The notes: generated by a model from the letters alone, not told the origin. 64,000 nt of DNA from Hymenobacter metallicola (GCF_004745645.1 NZ_SRMB01000001.1:1922001-1986000), one strand, 5' to 3'. Shown: positions 23,991 through 33,811, counted from the stretch's first letter. Numbers and translations: made by a program.

Positions 23991-26495
23991 ATGTCTTTGC
24001 TTACCCCTGCGCCGTTGCCGGCCGGTCTACTGCCAGCCGAGGAGTTATTGCCTGCTCTACTGGAGCTGCTGCCCAGCGGGGTGATCTGCTACACGCCTCT
24101 GCTGGCACCCAACGGGCAAGTGGTGGACTTCGCGTTTCAGTACCTGAACCCGGCCGCCCGGCAGCTGCTGCGCCTGCCCGAGCAGCCCGCCACAACCTAC
24201 ACCCAGCACTTCACCCAGGCTGCTACCGACGGGGGCCTGGCCTTCTACCGCGCTGCCTATGAGCACGGCGGCCCGGCCCGGCGCGATGGCTACTACCAGG
24301 CCGACGGCTACGAGGGCCGCTTCAGCCAGCTGGCCCGGCGCGTGGGCGACACCCTGCTGGTGAGCTTTACGGTGCTGGCCGCCGCCGAAGAGCCTATCTT
24401 CGACGCGGCCCGGCGTGCCCACCAGGCCTACGAGCAGGCCGGGCACGCGGCTGTGGAAACCCAGCGCGACGAGCTGCGTCGCCTCTTCGAACAAAGTCCG
24501 GTGGCCGTGGCCGTGCTGCGCGGCCCCGAGCTGGTAGTGGAGCAGGCCAACGCGGCAGTGGCCGCCATCTGGGGCCGCTCCCCGGCCGAGGTGCTGGGCC
24601 GCCCCTACTTCGAGGCCATGCCCGAAACCGCCGGCCAAGGCTTCGAGCAGCTCTTAGCCGAGGTGCTGCGCACCGGCCAGGAAACGTTCGTGACCGAGGC
24701 CCCCGTGCGCCTGGCCCGACCCGGCCACCCCGCCGAAAGCCAGCCCGAGCAGGGCTTTGTCAACTTCGGCTTTCACCCCCTGCGCGACGCCCAGGGCCAG
24801 GTAACCAAGGTGGTGGCCATCGGCCTGGAGGTAACCGAGCAGGTGCGGGCCCGGCAGCGGGCCGAGGTCCTCCAGGCCGAGCTACTGGCCACAGACGAGT
24901 ACCGCAGCCAGCAGCGGCAGGAGTTGCTGCGCATATTCGAGCAGGCCCCGGCGGCCATCGTATTGCTGCGCGAGCCCGACCACCGCGTGGAGTACCGCAA
25001 CCCGGCTTTTAGCCAGCTGTTTGCCGGCGAGGCGGTACAGGGCCGCACCGTGGCCGAGGCCTTCCCGGCCGCCTTCGACGCGGCTACCGTCGCGCGGCTC
25101 GACCACGTGTACCAGACCGGCGAAACCTACTACGGCACTGAGTTGCCCCTGCCCACGGCGGCCACGCCCGGGCAGCCGGCTCAGGAGCGGTACTTCAACT
25201 TCAGCTACCAAGCCTACTACGAGCAGGGCCACATAGCCGGGGTGGTCATCTTTCTCTACGAGGCTACCGAGCAGGTGCGGGCCCGGCAGCGGGCCGCGGC
25301 CCTGCACGCGACGGTCAGGAGCCAGCGCAATTTTCTGCGGCAGCTGCTCAATGCAGTGCCGGCCGCCGTGGCCACCTTCGACGGGCCGAAACACCGGCTC
25401 AGCGCCTTCAACGAGGCTTTCCGCAGTCTGGCAAACCATCCCCTGGACCTGGGCCAGTCGGCGGAGGAATTGTTTTCCGCCGCGTATACGTCCTTCCCGG
25501 ACCTGCTTACCCGGGTCTACGAATCAGGCCACCCCTGGCAGGAGCGAGAAGTGGCGATGCCCGACGCCGACGGGGGCGCTACCCGCTACCTCGACTTCCA
25601 GTACGAGCCCGTGCGCGACGCGGCCGGCCAGCCTACGGGCGTCGTGGTCAGCGCCGTGGACGTGACCGAGGCCGCGGTGGCCCGCCAGCAGGTGCAGCAC
25701 CTGAACGAGGAGCTGGCCATTGCCAACGAGGAGCTGCGCGTGACCAACGATGAGTTTCTGGAAGCCAACACCCAGCTCACGCGCACCAACGCCGAGCTGG
25801 ACACCTTCGTGTACACGGCCTCCCACGACCTGAAGGCCCCCATCACCAACATCGAGGGCCTGTTGACGGTGCTGCGGCAGGAAGCTGCCTCGGGTACCTG
25901 GACGGCCACGGCCGGGCAAGTGGTGGGGCTGATGGAAGGCGCCGTCGAGCGGTTTCTGGCCACGCTGGGCTACCTCACGGAGGTGACGCGCCTGCAGCCC
26001 GAGGCCGCCCCGGCCGCCCCCGTGAGTCTGAGTGCCGTTATCCGGGGCGTGCAGCTGGACCTGGCCCCGCTGCTGACCGTGTCGCGGGCCCACGTGCTCA
26101 TCGACACCGACGCGTGCCCGACCCTACGCGTGCCCACCAAGACGCTGCGCTCGGTTATCTACAACCTGCTCAGCAATGCCCTCAAGTACCGTTCACCCGA
26201 GCGGGCTCCCAAAGTCCATATCCGCTCCTACCCCCGGCCGGGACAAGCGGTGGTGGAAGTTCAGGACAACGGCCTGGGCATCGACCTGAGCCGGCAGACG
26301 GAAATGTTCGGTATGTTTCGCCGCTACCACACCCACGTGGAAGGCGCGGGCGTGGGGCTCTACATGGTCAAGCGCATGGTCGAGCACGTGGGGGGCCATA
26401 TCCAGGTGCACAGCCAGCCCGGCGTGGGCAGCACCTTCACAGTTTATTTCCCAGTAGCCGGGCCGGGGGATGGTCACCCCTTTCTGGGCGAGTAG
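23991..26495 (+). CDS. Orphan multi-PAS sensor histidine kinase, soluble
   Basis: An 834-residue protein with no transmembrane segment. It has about four PAS-like modules: residues about 20-140 (degenerate), 155-300 (LRRLFEQSPVAVAVLRGPEL), 305-440 (LLRIFEQAPAAIVLLREPDH) and 445-575 (FLRQLLNAVPAAVATFDGPK). A coiled coil follows (HLNEELAIANEELRVTNDEF). HisKA has His612 in TASHDLKAPITNIEGLL. The HATPase shows NLLSNALKYRS (about 725), DNGLGID and GAGVGLYMVKRMV. Repeats of EVTEQVRARQRAEVLQAELL and EATEQVRARQRAAALHATVR mark internal duplication of PAS units. No response regulator gene is adjacent. Confidence 0.9.
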   Translation: MSLLTPAPLPAGLLPAEELLPALLELLPSGVICYTPLLAPNGQVVDFAFQYLNPAARQLLRLPEQPATTYTQHFTQAATDGGLAFYRAAYEHGGPARRDGYYQADGYEGRFSQLARRVGDTLLVSFTVLAAAEEPIFDAARRAHQAYEQAGHAAVETQRDELRRLFEQSPVAVAVLRGPELVVEQANAAVAAIWGRSPAEVLGRPYFEAMPETAGQGFEQLLAEVLRTGQETFVTEAPVRLARPGHPAESQPEQGFVNFGFHPLRDAQGQVTKVVAIGLEVTEQVRARQRAEVLQAELLATDEYRSQQRQELLRIFEQAPAAIVLLREPDHRVEYRNPAFSQLFAGEAVQGRTVAEAFPAAFDAATVARLDHVYQTGETYYGTELPLPTAATPGQPAQERYFNFSYQAYYEQGHIAGVVIFLYEATEQVRARQRAAALHATVRSQRNFLRQLLNAVPAAVATFDGPKHRLSAFNEAFRSLANHPLDLGQSAEELFSAAYTSFPDLLTRVYESGHPWQEREVAMPDADGGATRYLDFQYEPVRDAAGQPTGVVVSAVDVTEAAVARQQVQHLNEELAIANEELRVTNDEFLEANTQLTRTNAELDTFVYTASHDLKAPITNIEGLLTVLRQEAASGTWTATAGQVVGLMEGAVERFLATLGYLTEVTRLQPEAAPAAPVSLSAVIRGVQLDLAPLLTVSRAHVLIDTDACPTLRVPTKTLRSVIYNLLSNALKYRSPERAPKVHIRSYPRPGQAVVEVQDNGLGIDLSRQTEMFGMFRRYHTHVEGAGVGLYMVKRMVEHVGGHIQVHSQPGVGSTFTVYFPVAGPGDGHPFLGE

Positions 26496-27031
26496 AGTAG
26501 CCGGGCCCCGGGGAAAACCAGAATCCGTAGCTCCTGCCCGACAATCAGGGGTAAACGCAGAGCCGGTAGGACTTGCCGGGGCCGAACTTTTGGCCCGACC
26601 ACGTCGGCTACCCAAATCGTTTGCCACGAGTCCCGGCCGGCCCGGCAGCAGAAGCGCATCTGGCTTACTATCTGGCAGTAGCCTGCTGTAGTGGTAAGCC
26701 GGCCGTACGAGCGGGCTGCCGCCTGCTTCAAACGCTTTCTGCCTTGGCGACCTGGTGCTGTGCCGGGTGCCCGCGGCTGTACGGCGCTTCCGGCAGCTTA
26801 CCCTGCCCGGGGCCGGGGTCGATTTGCCCATCGTGGCCACCCTCGACGAGGCCGCCGCCCTCACCCACTGGGCCTAGCGCCCGGCCGAGCCCGACTGCCC
26901 CGGGCAACCTGGACCGTAGGCTGCCGCCGCCCCCAATACGGCTCAGCTTGCCGAAAAGGCCCGTGGCAGTGCTCAGAAATTATGCGTAGGTTACTCTTGC
27001 GCTGCTAACTCCGGTGACCCCTCCAGGCCCC
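26496..27031. other. Gap of 536 bases between two kinase genes, with a possible gene tail
   Basis: No intact gene seen. On the plus strand a frame without a start, ending at 26874-26876, reads NAFCLGDLVLCRVPAAVRRF then RQLTLPGAGVDLPIVATLDE, AAALTHWA. Its end resembles the ending of the STAS/SpoIIAA-like proteins elsewhere in the window (DDVATAYEWL, TEAAADQWL), so it may be the tail of a lost paralogue. The evidence is short and weak. Confidence 0.3.
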
Positions 27032-30000
27032 ATGTTCCTTTCTACCCGTACCGACCCCGACCAGCCCACTTCCTCAGCGGCCAGCCAGCCGACCGCCGAG
27101 CAAGTGCTGGACAGCCTGCCCGTCGGGGTACTGGTGCTGGACGAGCAGGGCCTTATCCGGCGCGTCAATCCGCAGGCCGCCCGCTGGTGCGGGGCCGCGC
27201 CCGATGCTCTGCTAGGCCTGCCCCTGCCCGAAGCTGGCCTGCCCGCCGACCTGTATGCTACCCTGCTGGGGCTGCTGGAGCCGGGCCCCCACCCGGCCCG
27301 GGAAGTGTACTTGCCGACCCAGCAGCAGTGGGTGGCCTTTAGCAGTGCCCCTCAGGCCGCGGGCTGGGTGTTGTATGGGCAGGATATCACCGCCCACCAC
27401 CAGCCCCAAGCTCCGCTCCCGCCCCTGGCCTATGCCCCGACGGAGGGGTATTGTGTGTTGGAGGTGCTGTTCGACCAAGCCGGGCAGCAGGCCCTGGACT
27501 TCCGCTACCTGGAGCTGAATGGGGTGTTTGCCCAGCAGTCGGGCATGCTCCCGGACATTCAAGGCCGTACCGCCCGCGAGTTGCTGCCCGACCTGGAGCC
27601 CTTCTGGTTTGAAACCTACGGGCGAGTGGCCCGCACTGGGCAGGCCGTGCGCGTGGAGCACTACGTGGCGGCGGTAAGCCGCTGGTTCGACGTGCATGCC
27701 TTCCGGGTGGGCCAGCCCGAGGCCCGGCAGGTGGCCGTGCTCTTCAACGACATTACCGCCCGCAAGCGCCACGAGAACAACCTGGCGTTTATGGCCGGCC
27801 TGATGAGCGACTTTGCACCGCTGAACACCGTCGAGGAGGTGATGGAGCTGGCAGGCCGGCGCATCACCGAATACCTGCAGTTGTCGCACTGCTTCTTCGT
27901 AGCTGTCGACCCGGAAGCCGAGACTTGTACCGTGTTGCACCACGCCCGGCCGGCCGGGCTACCGGCCATGACCGGCACCTACCCGCTAAACGACTTTCAT
28001 ACCCCGGCGGAAAACCGGCAGCTGGCGGCAGGCCAGCCCATGATTGTCAGCGACGTGGACGACGGCCACCGTTCGGCCGCTCAGGTCGAGGCGTATCGGG
28101 CCCTCGGCATCCGCGCACTGGTGAATACGCCCCACGTGGCCCAGGGCCGCTGGGTGTTCGACCTGGGCGTGTGCCGCCCCCAGCCGGGGGCCTGGGCGCC
28201 CGACGAAATCGGATTGCTGCAGGACGTAGCCGGCCGGGTGTGGCTGCGGCTGGAACGCGCCGGTGCCGAAGCCGCCCTGCGCAACAGCGAGGCCACGCTC
28301 GCCGCGGTGTTCGACGCCCTGCCGGTGGGCATTGGCCTGACCGCCGCCGACGGCCACCTGACCCTGGCCAATCACCAGATGCGGCGCTACCTGCCCACCG
28401 GCATCATGCCCTCGCGCGACGCGACGCAGCTGCCGCGCTGGCACGCCGTGGGCCCAGACGGGCACCCGCTCCCGCCCACAGAATTTCCCGGCGCCCGCGC
28501 CCAGCGGGGCGAGCGAGTGGTGCCGGGCCTCGAAATGCTGCACACCCCGGCCGAGGGCCCGCCGGTCTGGACGCAGGTGTTTGCCGTGCCCCTGCGGTAC
28601 CCCCACGACCAAGTGGCCGGCCACGTCACGGTCATCCTCGACATCGACGCGCAGAAGCGCACCGAGCAGGCGCTGCGCCACTCGGAGGAACAATTCCGCT
28701 TGTTCGTGACCACCAGCGCCGACACGTTTTACCGCATGAGCCCCGACTGGCAGCAGATGCAGCCGCTGGGCGGCAAGAACTTCTTCGCCCCGAACGATGA
28801 GGCCCGCACGCCCTGGGTGGAACGCTACATTCCGGCCGAGGACCAGGCCGCGACGTGGGCCGCCATCCACGCGGCCATTGCCGCCAAACAGCCTTTTGCC
28901 CTGGAGCACCGCGTATGGCGCGCCGACGGCGGGGTGGCCTGGGTGGCCTCGCGGGCCATACCGGTGCTCGACGCCCAAGGCAACCTCGTGGAATGGTTCG
29001 GGGCGGCCACCGACATCACCGCCCGCAAGCGGACCGAGGCCAATCTGGCCCTGTTGGCCGACATCAGCCAGGAACTGGCGCAGCTCACTAGCCTGGACGA
29101 GACGATGAACCAGCTGGGCGCGAAGATCGGTGCCCACTTCGGCCTGTCGCGCTGCCTGTTCGTGGAGATTGACGAAACCCACGAGGTATGCTGGGTTGCC
29201 TACGGCTGGAGCCGGGAAGGCGCCGTGGACATTCCCGGCCGGCACCCGATAGTCGACTTTATCAGCCCCGAATTCCAGCGCGCCTCGCGCGCCGGGGAAA
29301 CGGTCGTGATTGACGACGTTTTCGCCGACCCGCGTACCGAGGGCGAGCAGTATGCCGCCTTCCAGATTCAGGCCATGGTGACCGTGCCGCTGCAGCGCGA
29401 CGGGGAATGGTGTTTCCTGCTCGGCTTCTACGACACAAAGCCGCGCCACTGGCAAGCCGACGAGCTGGCGCTGCTGCGCGAGCTGACCGCCCGCATCTGG
29501 ACGCGCCTGGAGCGGGCCCGCGCCGAAGAAGCGTTGCGGCAGTCGGAGGAGCAGTTTCGCACGGTGGTCAACCTGGTGCCCGACCTGCTCTGGCGCAGCA
29601 CCGCCGAGGGCGAAACCCACTGGTACAACCAGCGCTGGTACGAGTACACCGGCCAGTCGGTGGCCGTAGCCGACGGCTGGGCCGACGCCATCCACCCCGA
29701 CGACCGGGCCGGCTCGGCGCAGCACTACCGCGCGGCCATGCTGACCGGGCAGCCCCTGCAGCAGGAACACCGCATCCGCTCGGCCGCGGGCGAGTACCGC
29801 TGGTTTCAGGTGCAGGCCCTACCCGTCCGCGACGAGCAGGGCCGGGTCACCGAATGCTTCGGCGCGGCCACCGACATTCACACCCGCAAGCTGGCCGAGG
29901 CAGCCCTGGCCGCCGACAAGGCCTGGCTGGAGCACGAAGTAGCCGAGCGCACCCACGAGGTGGAGGCCAGCCGCGACCTGCTGCAATCGGTATTCGATAC

Positions 30001-31384
30001 CAACCTGATTGCCATGTCGGTGCTACAGGCCGTGCGCGACGACACCGGCACCATCCAGGACTTCCGCCTAGTGCTGGTGAGCCAGGAGCTGGAGCGTGAA
30101 ACCGGGCGCACCGACCTGGAGGGCAAGCTCTATTCTCAGGAATTTCCCGGCATCCGCGAGGTGGGCATTTTCGACCTGATTGTGCGGGCCGTGGAAACCG
30201 GCGAGCCCCAGGGCATGGAGTACTTCTACCCCCACGAGGGGTTCGACAAGTGGTTTGCCTGCCAGTTCGTGAAGCTCGGCGACGGAGTGGTGGCCACCAA
30301 CCTCGACATCACCGAGCGCAAAACGACCGAGCAGGAGCTGCTGAAAAACCTGCGCCTGCTGGAGCAGGCCGAAGCCGTGGCCGGCCTGGGCAGTTGGGAC
30401 TACGATATAGCCACGGGCACCATGCGCTGGTCGGATGGCATGTACCAGCTCTTCGGCTTGCCGGCGGGCAGCCCCGCCACGCCCAACCGCTACCGCGAGG
30501 CCGTGCTCGAGGAGGACCGGCCGCGGGCCGAGCAGCTGCTGCACCAGCTTGCCGCCGGCCAGGGCTTTGAGGAAACCTTGCGCCTGCGCGTGCACGGGCA
30601 GGTAAAAATCGTGCGCATGAAAGCCGTGGCTCTGTCCAACGAGCAGGGCCAGCCGGGCCGGGTGCTGGGCGTGGACGTGGACATCAGCCAGCTGCACCAC
30701 CTGGAGCAGGACAATCTGCGCCTGCGCCTGCGCCAGCAGCGGGCCTTGTTTGAGGCGGTGCAGGAAGCCCAGGAGGCCGAGCGCAAACGCATTGCCGAAG
30801 GCCTGCACAATGGCATCGGGCAACTGCTGTACGCCACTAAGCTCCGCCTCGACCAGCTCCACGTCCCGGTGCTGCACACCCACCCGACCCTGGTGGTTGC
30901 CCGCCAGGAAGCCGACCGGCTGCTGGCTGATGCCATTCGCCAAACCCGCGTCCTCTCGCATGAGCTGGTGCCCATTATGCTGGAGGAGTTTGGCCTGACG
31001 GCCGCGTTGCAGGACATCGGGGCTAAGATGAGCTCCCCGCAGCTGCTCCTGCACTGCCAGGTGCAGCTCGACGAAGAAGCCGGCCCCATCCCGCCGCCCC
31101 TGCAAGTGGCACTCTACCGCATGGCTCAGGAGCTAGCCCAGAACGTCATCAAGCACGCCCAGGGCGCCACCGAGGCCAGCCTGGAAGTGGAAACCACGCC
31201 GGGCTGGGTGCTGCTGCGCGTGGAGGACAACGGCCCAGGCTTCGCGGCCAAGCCGGCCTCCGCTACGGGCCTGGGCCTGCGCAGCATCCGCGACCGGGTG
31301 GAGCTGCTGGGCGGGGCCATGGAAACCGGCACGTCCGGCGGGGCCTACGTCCGCATCCGCCTGCCGCTCGCCCCCTTGAGTTGA
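27032..31384 (+). CDS. Giant orphan PAS/GAF sensor kinase, NarL-type (HisKA_3)
   Basis: A 1450-residue soluble protein; the ATG at 27032 is preferred over a GTG at 27014. It is a chain of sensor modules: PAS (about 25-125), PAS (about 145-250), GAF 1 (about 255-420, MAGLMSDFAPLNTVEEVMEL), PAS (about 425-550), PAS (about 555-670, FRLFVTTSADTFYRMSPDWQ), GAF 2 (about 675-835), PAS (about 840-960, FRTVVNLVPDLLWRSTAEGE), PAS (about 985-1110) and PAS (about 1115-1235). The kinase core is HisKA_3 type, with His1259 in ERKRIAEGLHNGIGQLLYA, and ends with YRMAQELAQNVIKHAQ, VEDNGPGF and GLGLRSIRDRVELLGG. The two GAFs are similar to each other. No LuxR-type regulator is adjacent. Confidence 0.9.
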   Translation: MFLSTRTDPDQPTSSAASQPTAEQVLDSLPVGVLVLDEQGLIRRVNPQAARWCGAAPDALLGLPLPEAGLPADLYATLLGLLEPGPHPAREVYLPTQQQWVAFSSAPQAAGWVLYGQDITAHHQPQAPLPPLAYAPTEGYCVLEVLFDQAGQQALDFRYLELNGVFAQQSGMLPDIQGRTARELLPDLEPFWFETYGRVARTGQAVRVEHYVAAVSRWFDVHAFRVGQPEARQVAVLFNDITARKRHENNLAFMAGLMSDFAPLNTVEEVMELAGRRITEYLQLSHCFFVAVDPEAETCTVLHHARPAGLPAMTGTYPLNDFHTPAENRQLAAGQPMIVSDVDDGHRSAAQVEAYRALGIRALVNTPHVAQGRWVFDLGVCRPQPGAWAPDEIGLLQDVAGRVWLRLERAGAEAALRNSEATLAAVFDALPVGIGLTAADGHLTLANHQMRRYLPTGIMPSRDATQLPRWHAVGPDGHPLPPTEFPGARAQRGERVVPGLEMLHTPAEGPPVWTQVFAVPLRYPHDQVAGHVTVILDIDAQKRTEQALRHSEEQFRLFVTTSADTFYRMSPDWQQMQPLGGKNFFAPNDEARTPWVERYIPAEDQAATWAAIHAAIAAKQPFALEHRVWRADGGVAWVASRAIPVLDAQGNLVEWFGAATDITARKRTEANLALLADISQELAQLTSLDETMNQLGAKIGAHFGLSRCLFVEIDETHEVCWVAYGWSREGAVDIPGRHPIVDFISPEFQRASRAGETVVIDDVFADPRTEGEQYAAFQIQAMVTVPLQRDGEWCFLLGFYDTKPRHWQADELALLRELTARIWTRLERARAEEALRQSEEQFRTVVNLVPDLLWRSTAEGETHWYNQRWYEYTGQSVAVADGWADAIHPDDRAGSAQHYRAAMLTGQPLQQEHRIRSAAGEYRWFQVQALPVRDEQGRVTECFGAATDIHTRKLAEAALAADKAWLEHEVAERTHEVEASRDLLQSVFDTNLIAMSVLQAVRDDTGTIQDFRLVLVSQELERETGRTDLEGKLYSQEFPGIREVGIFDLIVRAVETGEPQGMEYFYPHEGFDKWFACQFVKLGDGVVATNLDITERKTTEQELLKNLRLLEQAEAVAGLGSWDYDIATGTMRWSDGMYQLFGLPAGSPATPNRYREAVLEEDRPRAEQLLHQLAAGQGFEETLRLRVHGQVKIVRMKAVALSNEQGQPGRVLGVDVDISQLHHLEQDNLRLRLRQQRALFEAVQEAQEAERKRIAEGLHNGIGQLLYATKLRLDQLHVPVLHTHPTLVVARQEADRLLADAIRQTRVLSHELVPIMLEEFGLTAALQDIGAKMSSPQLLLHCQVQLDEEAGPIPPPLQVALYRMAQELAQNVIKHAQGATEASLEVETTPGWVLLRVEDNGPGFAAKPASATGLGLRSIRDRVELLGGAMETGTSGGAYVRIRLPLAPLS

Positions 31385-31469
31385 TATAACCAATGGAAAA
31401 GCGCCCACCCCACGCCACACCGATAACCGGGCTGCATAACCTCGCACGGTCGGGCTGCGTCTAGGGGGT

Positions 31470-32246
31470 ATGCCTTTCCTCAAGCCCGGCGCGGCTTTTC
31501 TTTTTTGCCTCGGCTCGTTTGCCGCCTGCGGCCAAGCCACCCGCGTAGCCGACCACAACCGCATCGGCTGGTTTGTCTACGAAGGCGACCATCCGCTTAG
31601 TAACCGCTGGACCCTGCACACCGAGTACCAGTGGCGGCGCACCCACTTTATCACCCGGCCCCAGCAGCAGCTGGCCCGCCTGGGCGCGGCCTACCAGCTG
31701 CGGCCCCGCCTGAGTGTGGCGGGCGGCTACACCAACCTGATAACCCACCCCTACGGCGACTTTCCCACCGCCGACACCGGCGTGCCTTTCCCCGAGCACC
31801 GCCTCTACCAGGACGTGCAGCTCAGCGACACGGTGGGCCGCACCACCCTGGAGCAACGCCTGCGGCTGGAGCAGCGCTGGCAGGGGCAGCTGGCCGAGGG
31901 CCGGGGCCGCCGCGTGCAAAGCTGGGAGTACCAGAACCGCATCCGCTACCAGCTTTCGGTGGTGTTGCCGCTGCAAGGCCCGCGCCTGGAAACCGGCGAA
32001 TGGTACCTGACGGGCTTCGACGAGGTGTTTCTGAGCTTCGGCAAGTACGCCAGCAAGGTCTTCAACCAGAACCGGCTGGCCGGGGGCCTGGGCTACCAGG
32101 TGCAGGATAATTTCCGCCTCGAAGCCGTCTACCTCAACCAGATAACCCAGCACGCGGAAGACGAGCCGGTGTCGGGCTTGCCGGTGTTCGAGTTCAACCA
32201 CGGTTTTCGCCTGGGCGTGAGCTACAACTTGACGCTGGCGAAGTAG
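31470..32246 (+). CDS. DUF2490 family protein (beta-barrel-like)
   Basis: A 258-residue protein with an N-terminal signal (MPFLKPGAAFLFCLGSFAAC, then GQA). The DUF2490 pattern is plain: a first strand block (NRIGWFVYEGDHPLSNRWTL, HTEYQWRRTHF), QQQLARLGAAYQLRPRLSVA, GGY, then LEQRLRLEQRWQGQL, EYQNRIRYQLSVVLPL and the long final strands ending FRLGVSYNLTLAK. Such proteins are predicted outer-membrane barrels of unknown function. It follows the giant kinase gene by 85 bp but no functional link is visible. Confidence 0.85.
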   Translation: MPFLKPGAAFLFCLGSFAACGQATRVADHNRIGWFVYEGDHPLSNRWTLHTEYQWRRTHFITRPQQQLARLGAAYQLRPRLSVAGGYTNLITHPYGDFPTADTGVPFPEHRLYQDVQLSDTVGRTTLEQRLRLEQRWQGQLAEGRGRRVQSWEYQNRIRYQLSVVLPLQGPRLETGEWYLTGFDEVFLSFGKYASKVFNQNRLAGGLGYQVQDNFRLEAVYLNQITQHAEDEPVSGLPVFEFNHGFRLGVSYNLTLAK

Positions 32247-32258
32247 CGCCAGAACGAT

Positions 32259-32358
32259 GTAGAGACGCAACCTTGCGTCTCGTCGTCCGCGCCGTTGCTG
32301 CGACGGTTGTGCAACACGTTAGTCGTTCAACACTTGAGACGCAAGGTTGCGTCTCTAC
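32259..32358. repeat. Nested inverted repeat
   Basis: Two perfect 23-bp arms, at 32259-32281 and 32336-32358, are reverse complements (GTAGAGACGCAACCTTGCGT CTC and complement). Each arm is itself a palindrome (GAGACGCAA CC TTGCGTCTC), so every arm can fold alone or with its partner. This looks like a REP/MITE-like element, not a terminator. Confidence 0.88.
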
Positions 32359-32430
32359 CTTACTCTGCCAATGTAACCTTGCTACGGTTGAGCCGGTACA
32401 GCTGAGCAGTATTTGCTCAACTATTCCGGT

Positions 32431-33669
32431 ATGAAACTCCTGCTTCCCGGCTGCCTGACGGTAGCCGCTCTGCTTTCTGTATCCTCGGCCCAGGCCCAAA
32501 ACGACTATGAGAAGACTGTGAAAGACGGTTTTGCGGTCAACGTCTTCAAGCCGGGCAAGGTGGACGCCACCGACGCCTACGTGGCCCAGCTTAAGGCCCC
32601 GGCCGGCTTTACGGTCACCAAGTTCGCCGACAAAACCGGCAACCCGCGCATGCTGGCCGTGGCCCCGAACGGCGACGTGTACGTGTCGGACCGCACCAAG
32701 GGCACCGTGCAGCTGCTGCGCGACACGAACCAGGACGGCAAAGCGGACCTGCTGAAGGAAGTAGCCCGGCGCCCCGACCTGCACGGCCTGGCCCTGCGCA
32801 ACGGCAAGCTATATATCAGCGCCATCCGGGAGCTGTTCGTGGCCGACATCAAGGCCGACGGCACGCTGGGCGAGTTGAAAACGCTCTACAAAGACCTACC
32901 CGACGCCGGCCAGCACCCCAACCGCACCCTGAACTTCGGGCCCGACGGCAAGCTCTACCTCTCGGTGGGCAGCACCTGCAACGCCTGCGACGAGCGGAAC
33001 AAGGAGCAGGCCACCCTGCTGGTGGTGAATACCGACGGCTCGGGCCGCAAGGTGTTTGCCAAGGGCCTGCGCAACACCATCGGCTTCGGCTGGCACCCCA
33101 CCACCAAGGCCCTCTGGGGCTTCGACCACGGCATCGACTGGCTCGGCGACGAAGACCAGCGCGAAGAGCTCAACGAAATCAGGGAAGGCGCGGACTACGG
33201 CTGGCCCTACGTGTACGCCGACGGCAAAATCCCGCCCCACCCCCAGCCCGCCGACATGACGCCCGAGCAGTACGCGGCCAAAACCGTGAAGCCCGCGCAG
33301 CTCTACGCCGCCCACGCCGCCCCGCTGGGCATGGTCTTCAACACCGGGCAGCAGTTTCCGAAAGAATACCAGAACGACGCCTTCGCGACCATGCACGGCT
33401 CCTGGAACCGCGCCCAGCCCTCCGGCTACCGTATCGTGCGCGTGAAGTACGACGCTCAGGGCCGGGCCACCGGCATCGAGGATTTCGTGACCGGCTGGCT
33501 CGTGAACAACAACAAGGAGCAGTTCGGGCGCGTCTGCGGCATTGCCCAGCACCCGGACGGCTCGTTGCTGATTTCCGACGACTCCAACGGGGTGATTTAC
33601 CGCGTGGCGTATGCCGGTGGCGGCAAGAGCAGCAGCCAAGCGCAGAAGGAGAAGCCGAAGAAAGGCTAA
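32431..33669 (+). CDS. PQQ-dependent sugar dehydrogenase / L-sorbosone dehydrogenase-like beta-propeller
   Basis: A 412-residue protein from the ATG at 32431 with a signal peptide (MKLLLPGCLTVAALLSVSSA, cleaved after AQA). It reads as a six-bladed propeller of the GDH-B/sorbosone family: GNPRMLAVAPNGDVYVSDRT, DLHGLALRNGKLYISAIREL, GQHPNRTLNFGPDGKLYLSV, GSTCNACDERNKEQATLLVV, GLRNTIGFGWHP, and ADYGWPYVYADGKIPPHPQP. These are the calcium/PQQ-site neighbourhoods of the family. It ends with LLISDDSNGVIYRVAYAGG and a Lys/Gln tail. The natural substrate is unknown; periplasmic sugar oxidation is probable. Confidence 0.9.
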   Translation: MKLLLPGCLTVAALLSVSSAQAQNDYEKTVKDGFAVNVFKPGKVDATDAYVAQLKAPAGFTVTKFADKTGNPRMLAVAPNGDVYVSDRTKGTVQLLRDTNQDGKADLLKEVARRPDLHGLALRNGKLYISAIRELFVADIKADGTLGELKTLYKDLPDAGQHPNRTLNFGPDGKLYLSVGSTCNACDERNKEQATLLVVNTDGSGRKVFAKGLRNTIGFGWHPTTKALWGFDHGIDWLGDEDQREELNEIREGADYGWPYVYADGKIPPHPQPADMTPEQYAAKTVKPAQLYAAHAAPLGMVFNTGQQFPKEYQNDAFATMHGSWNRAQPSGYRIVRVKYDAQGRATGIEDFVTGWLVNNNKEQFGRVCGIAQHPDGSLLISDDSNGVIYRVAYAGGGKSSSQAQKEKPKKG

Positions 33670-33721
33670 AACGCAGTGTAACCAGGTGAAATACTCTGGC
33701 TAAACTGGCTGAGTGCTAAAC

Positions 33722-33811
33722 CGTCATGCTGAGCTTGTCGAAGCATCTTTACCGCAATAGTAATTCAGTTTGCTTTGGCGGTAGAGATGCTTCGACAAGC
33801 TCAGCATGACG
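33722..33811. repeat. Long inverted repeat in an intergenic region
   Basis: Arms of 34 bp at 33722-33755 and 33778-33811 are complementary except for one base (CGTCATGCTGAGCTTGTCGA start, complement at the other end). The 22-base centre is AT-rich. This sequence type (CATGCTGAGCTTGTCGAAGC) is an intergenic element seen widely in Hymenobacter-like genomes, from memory. Confidence 0.88.

Noticed and set aside
27986..29770. 594-residue minus-strand open frame inside the giant kinase gene
   Set aside because: It is the antisense shadow of a GC-rich coding frame; the plus-strand frame has clear PAS/GAF/HisKA_3 motifs and the antisense translation has none.
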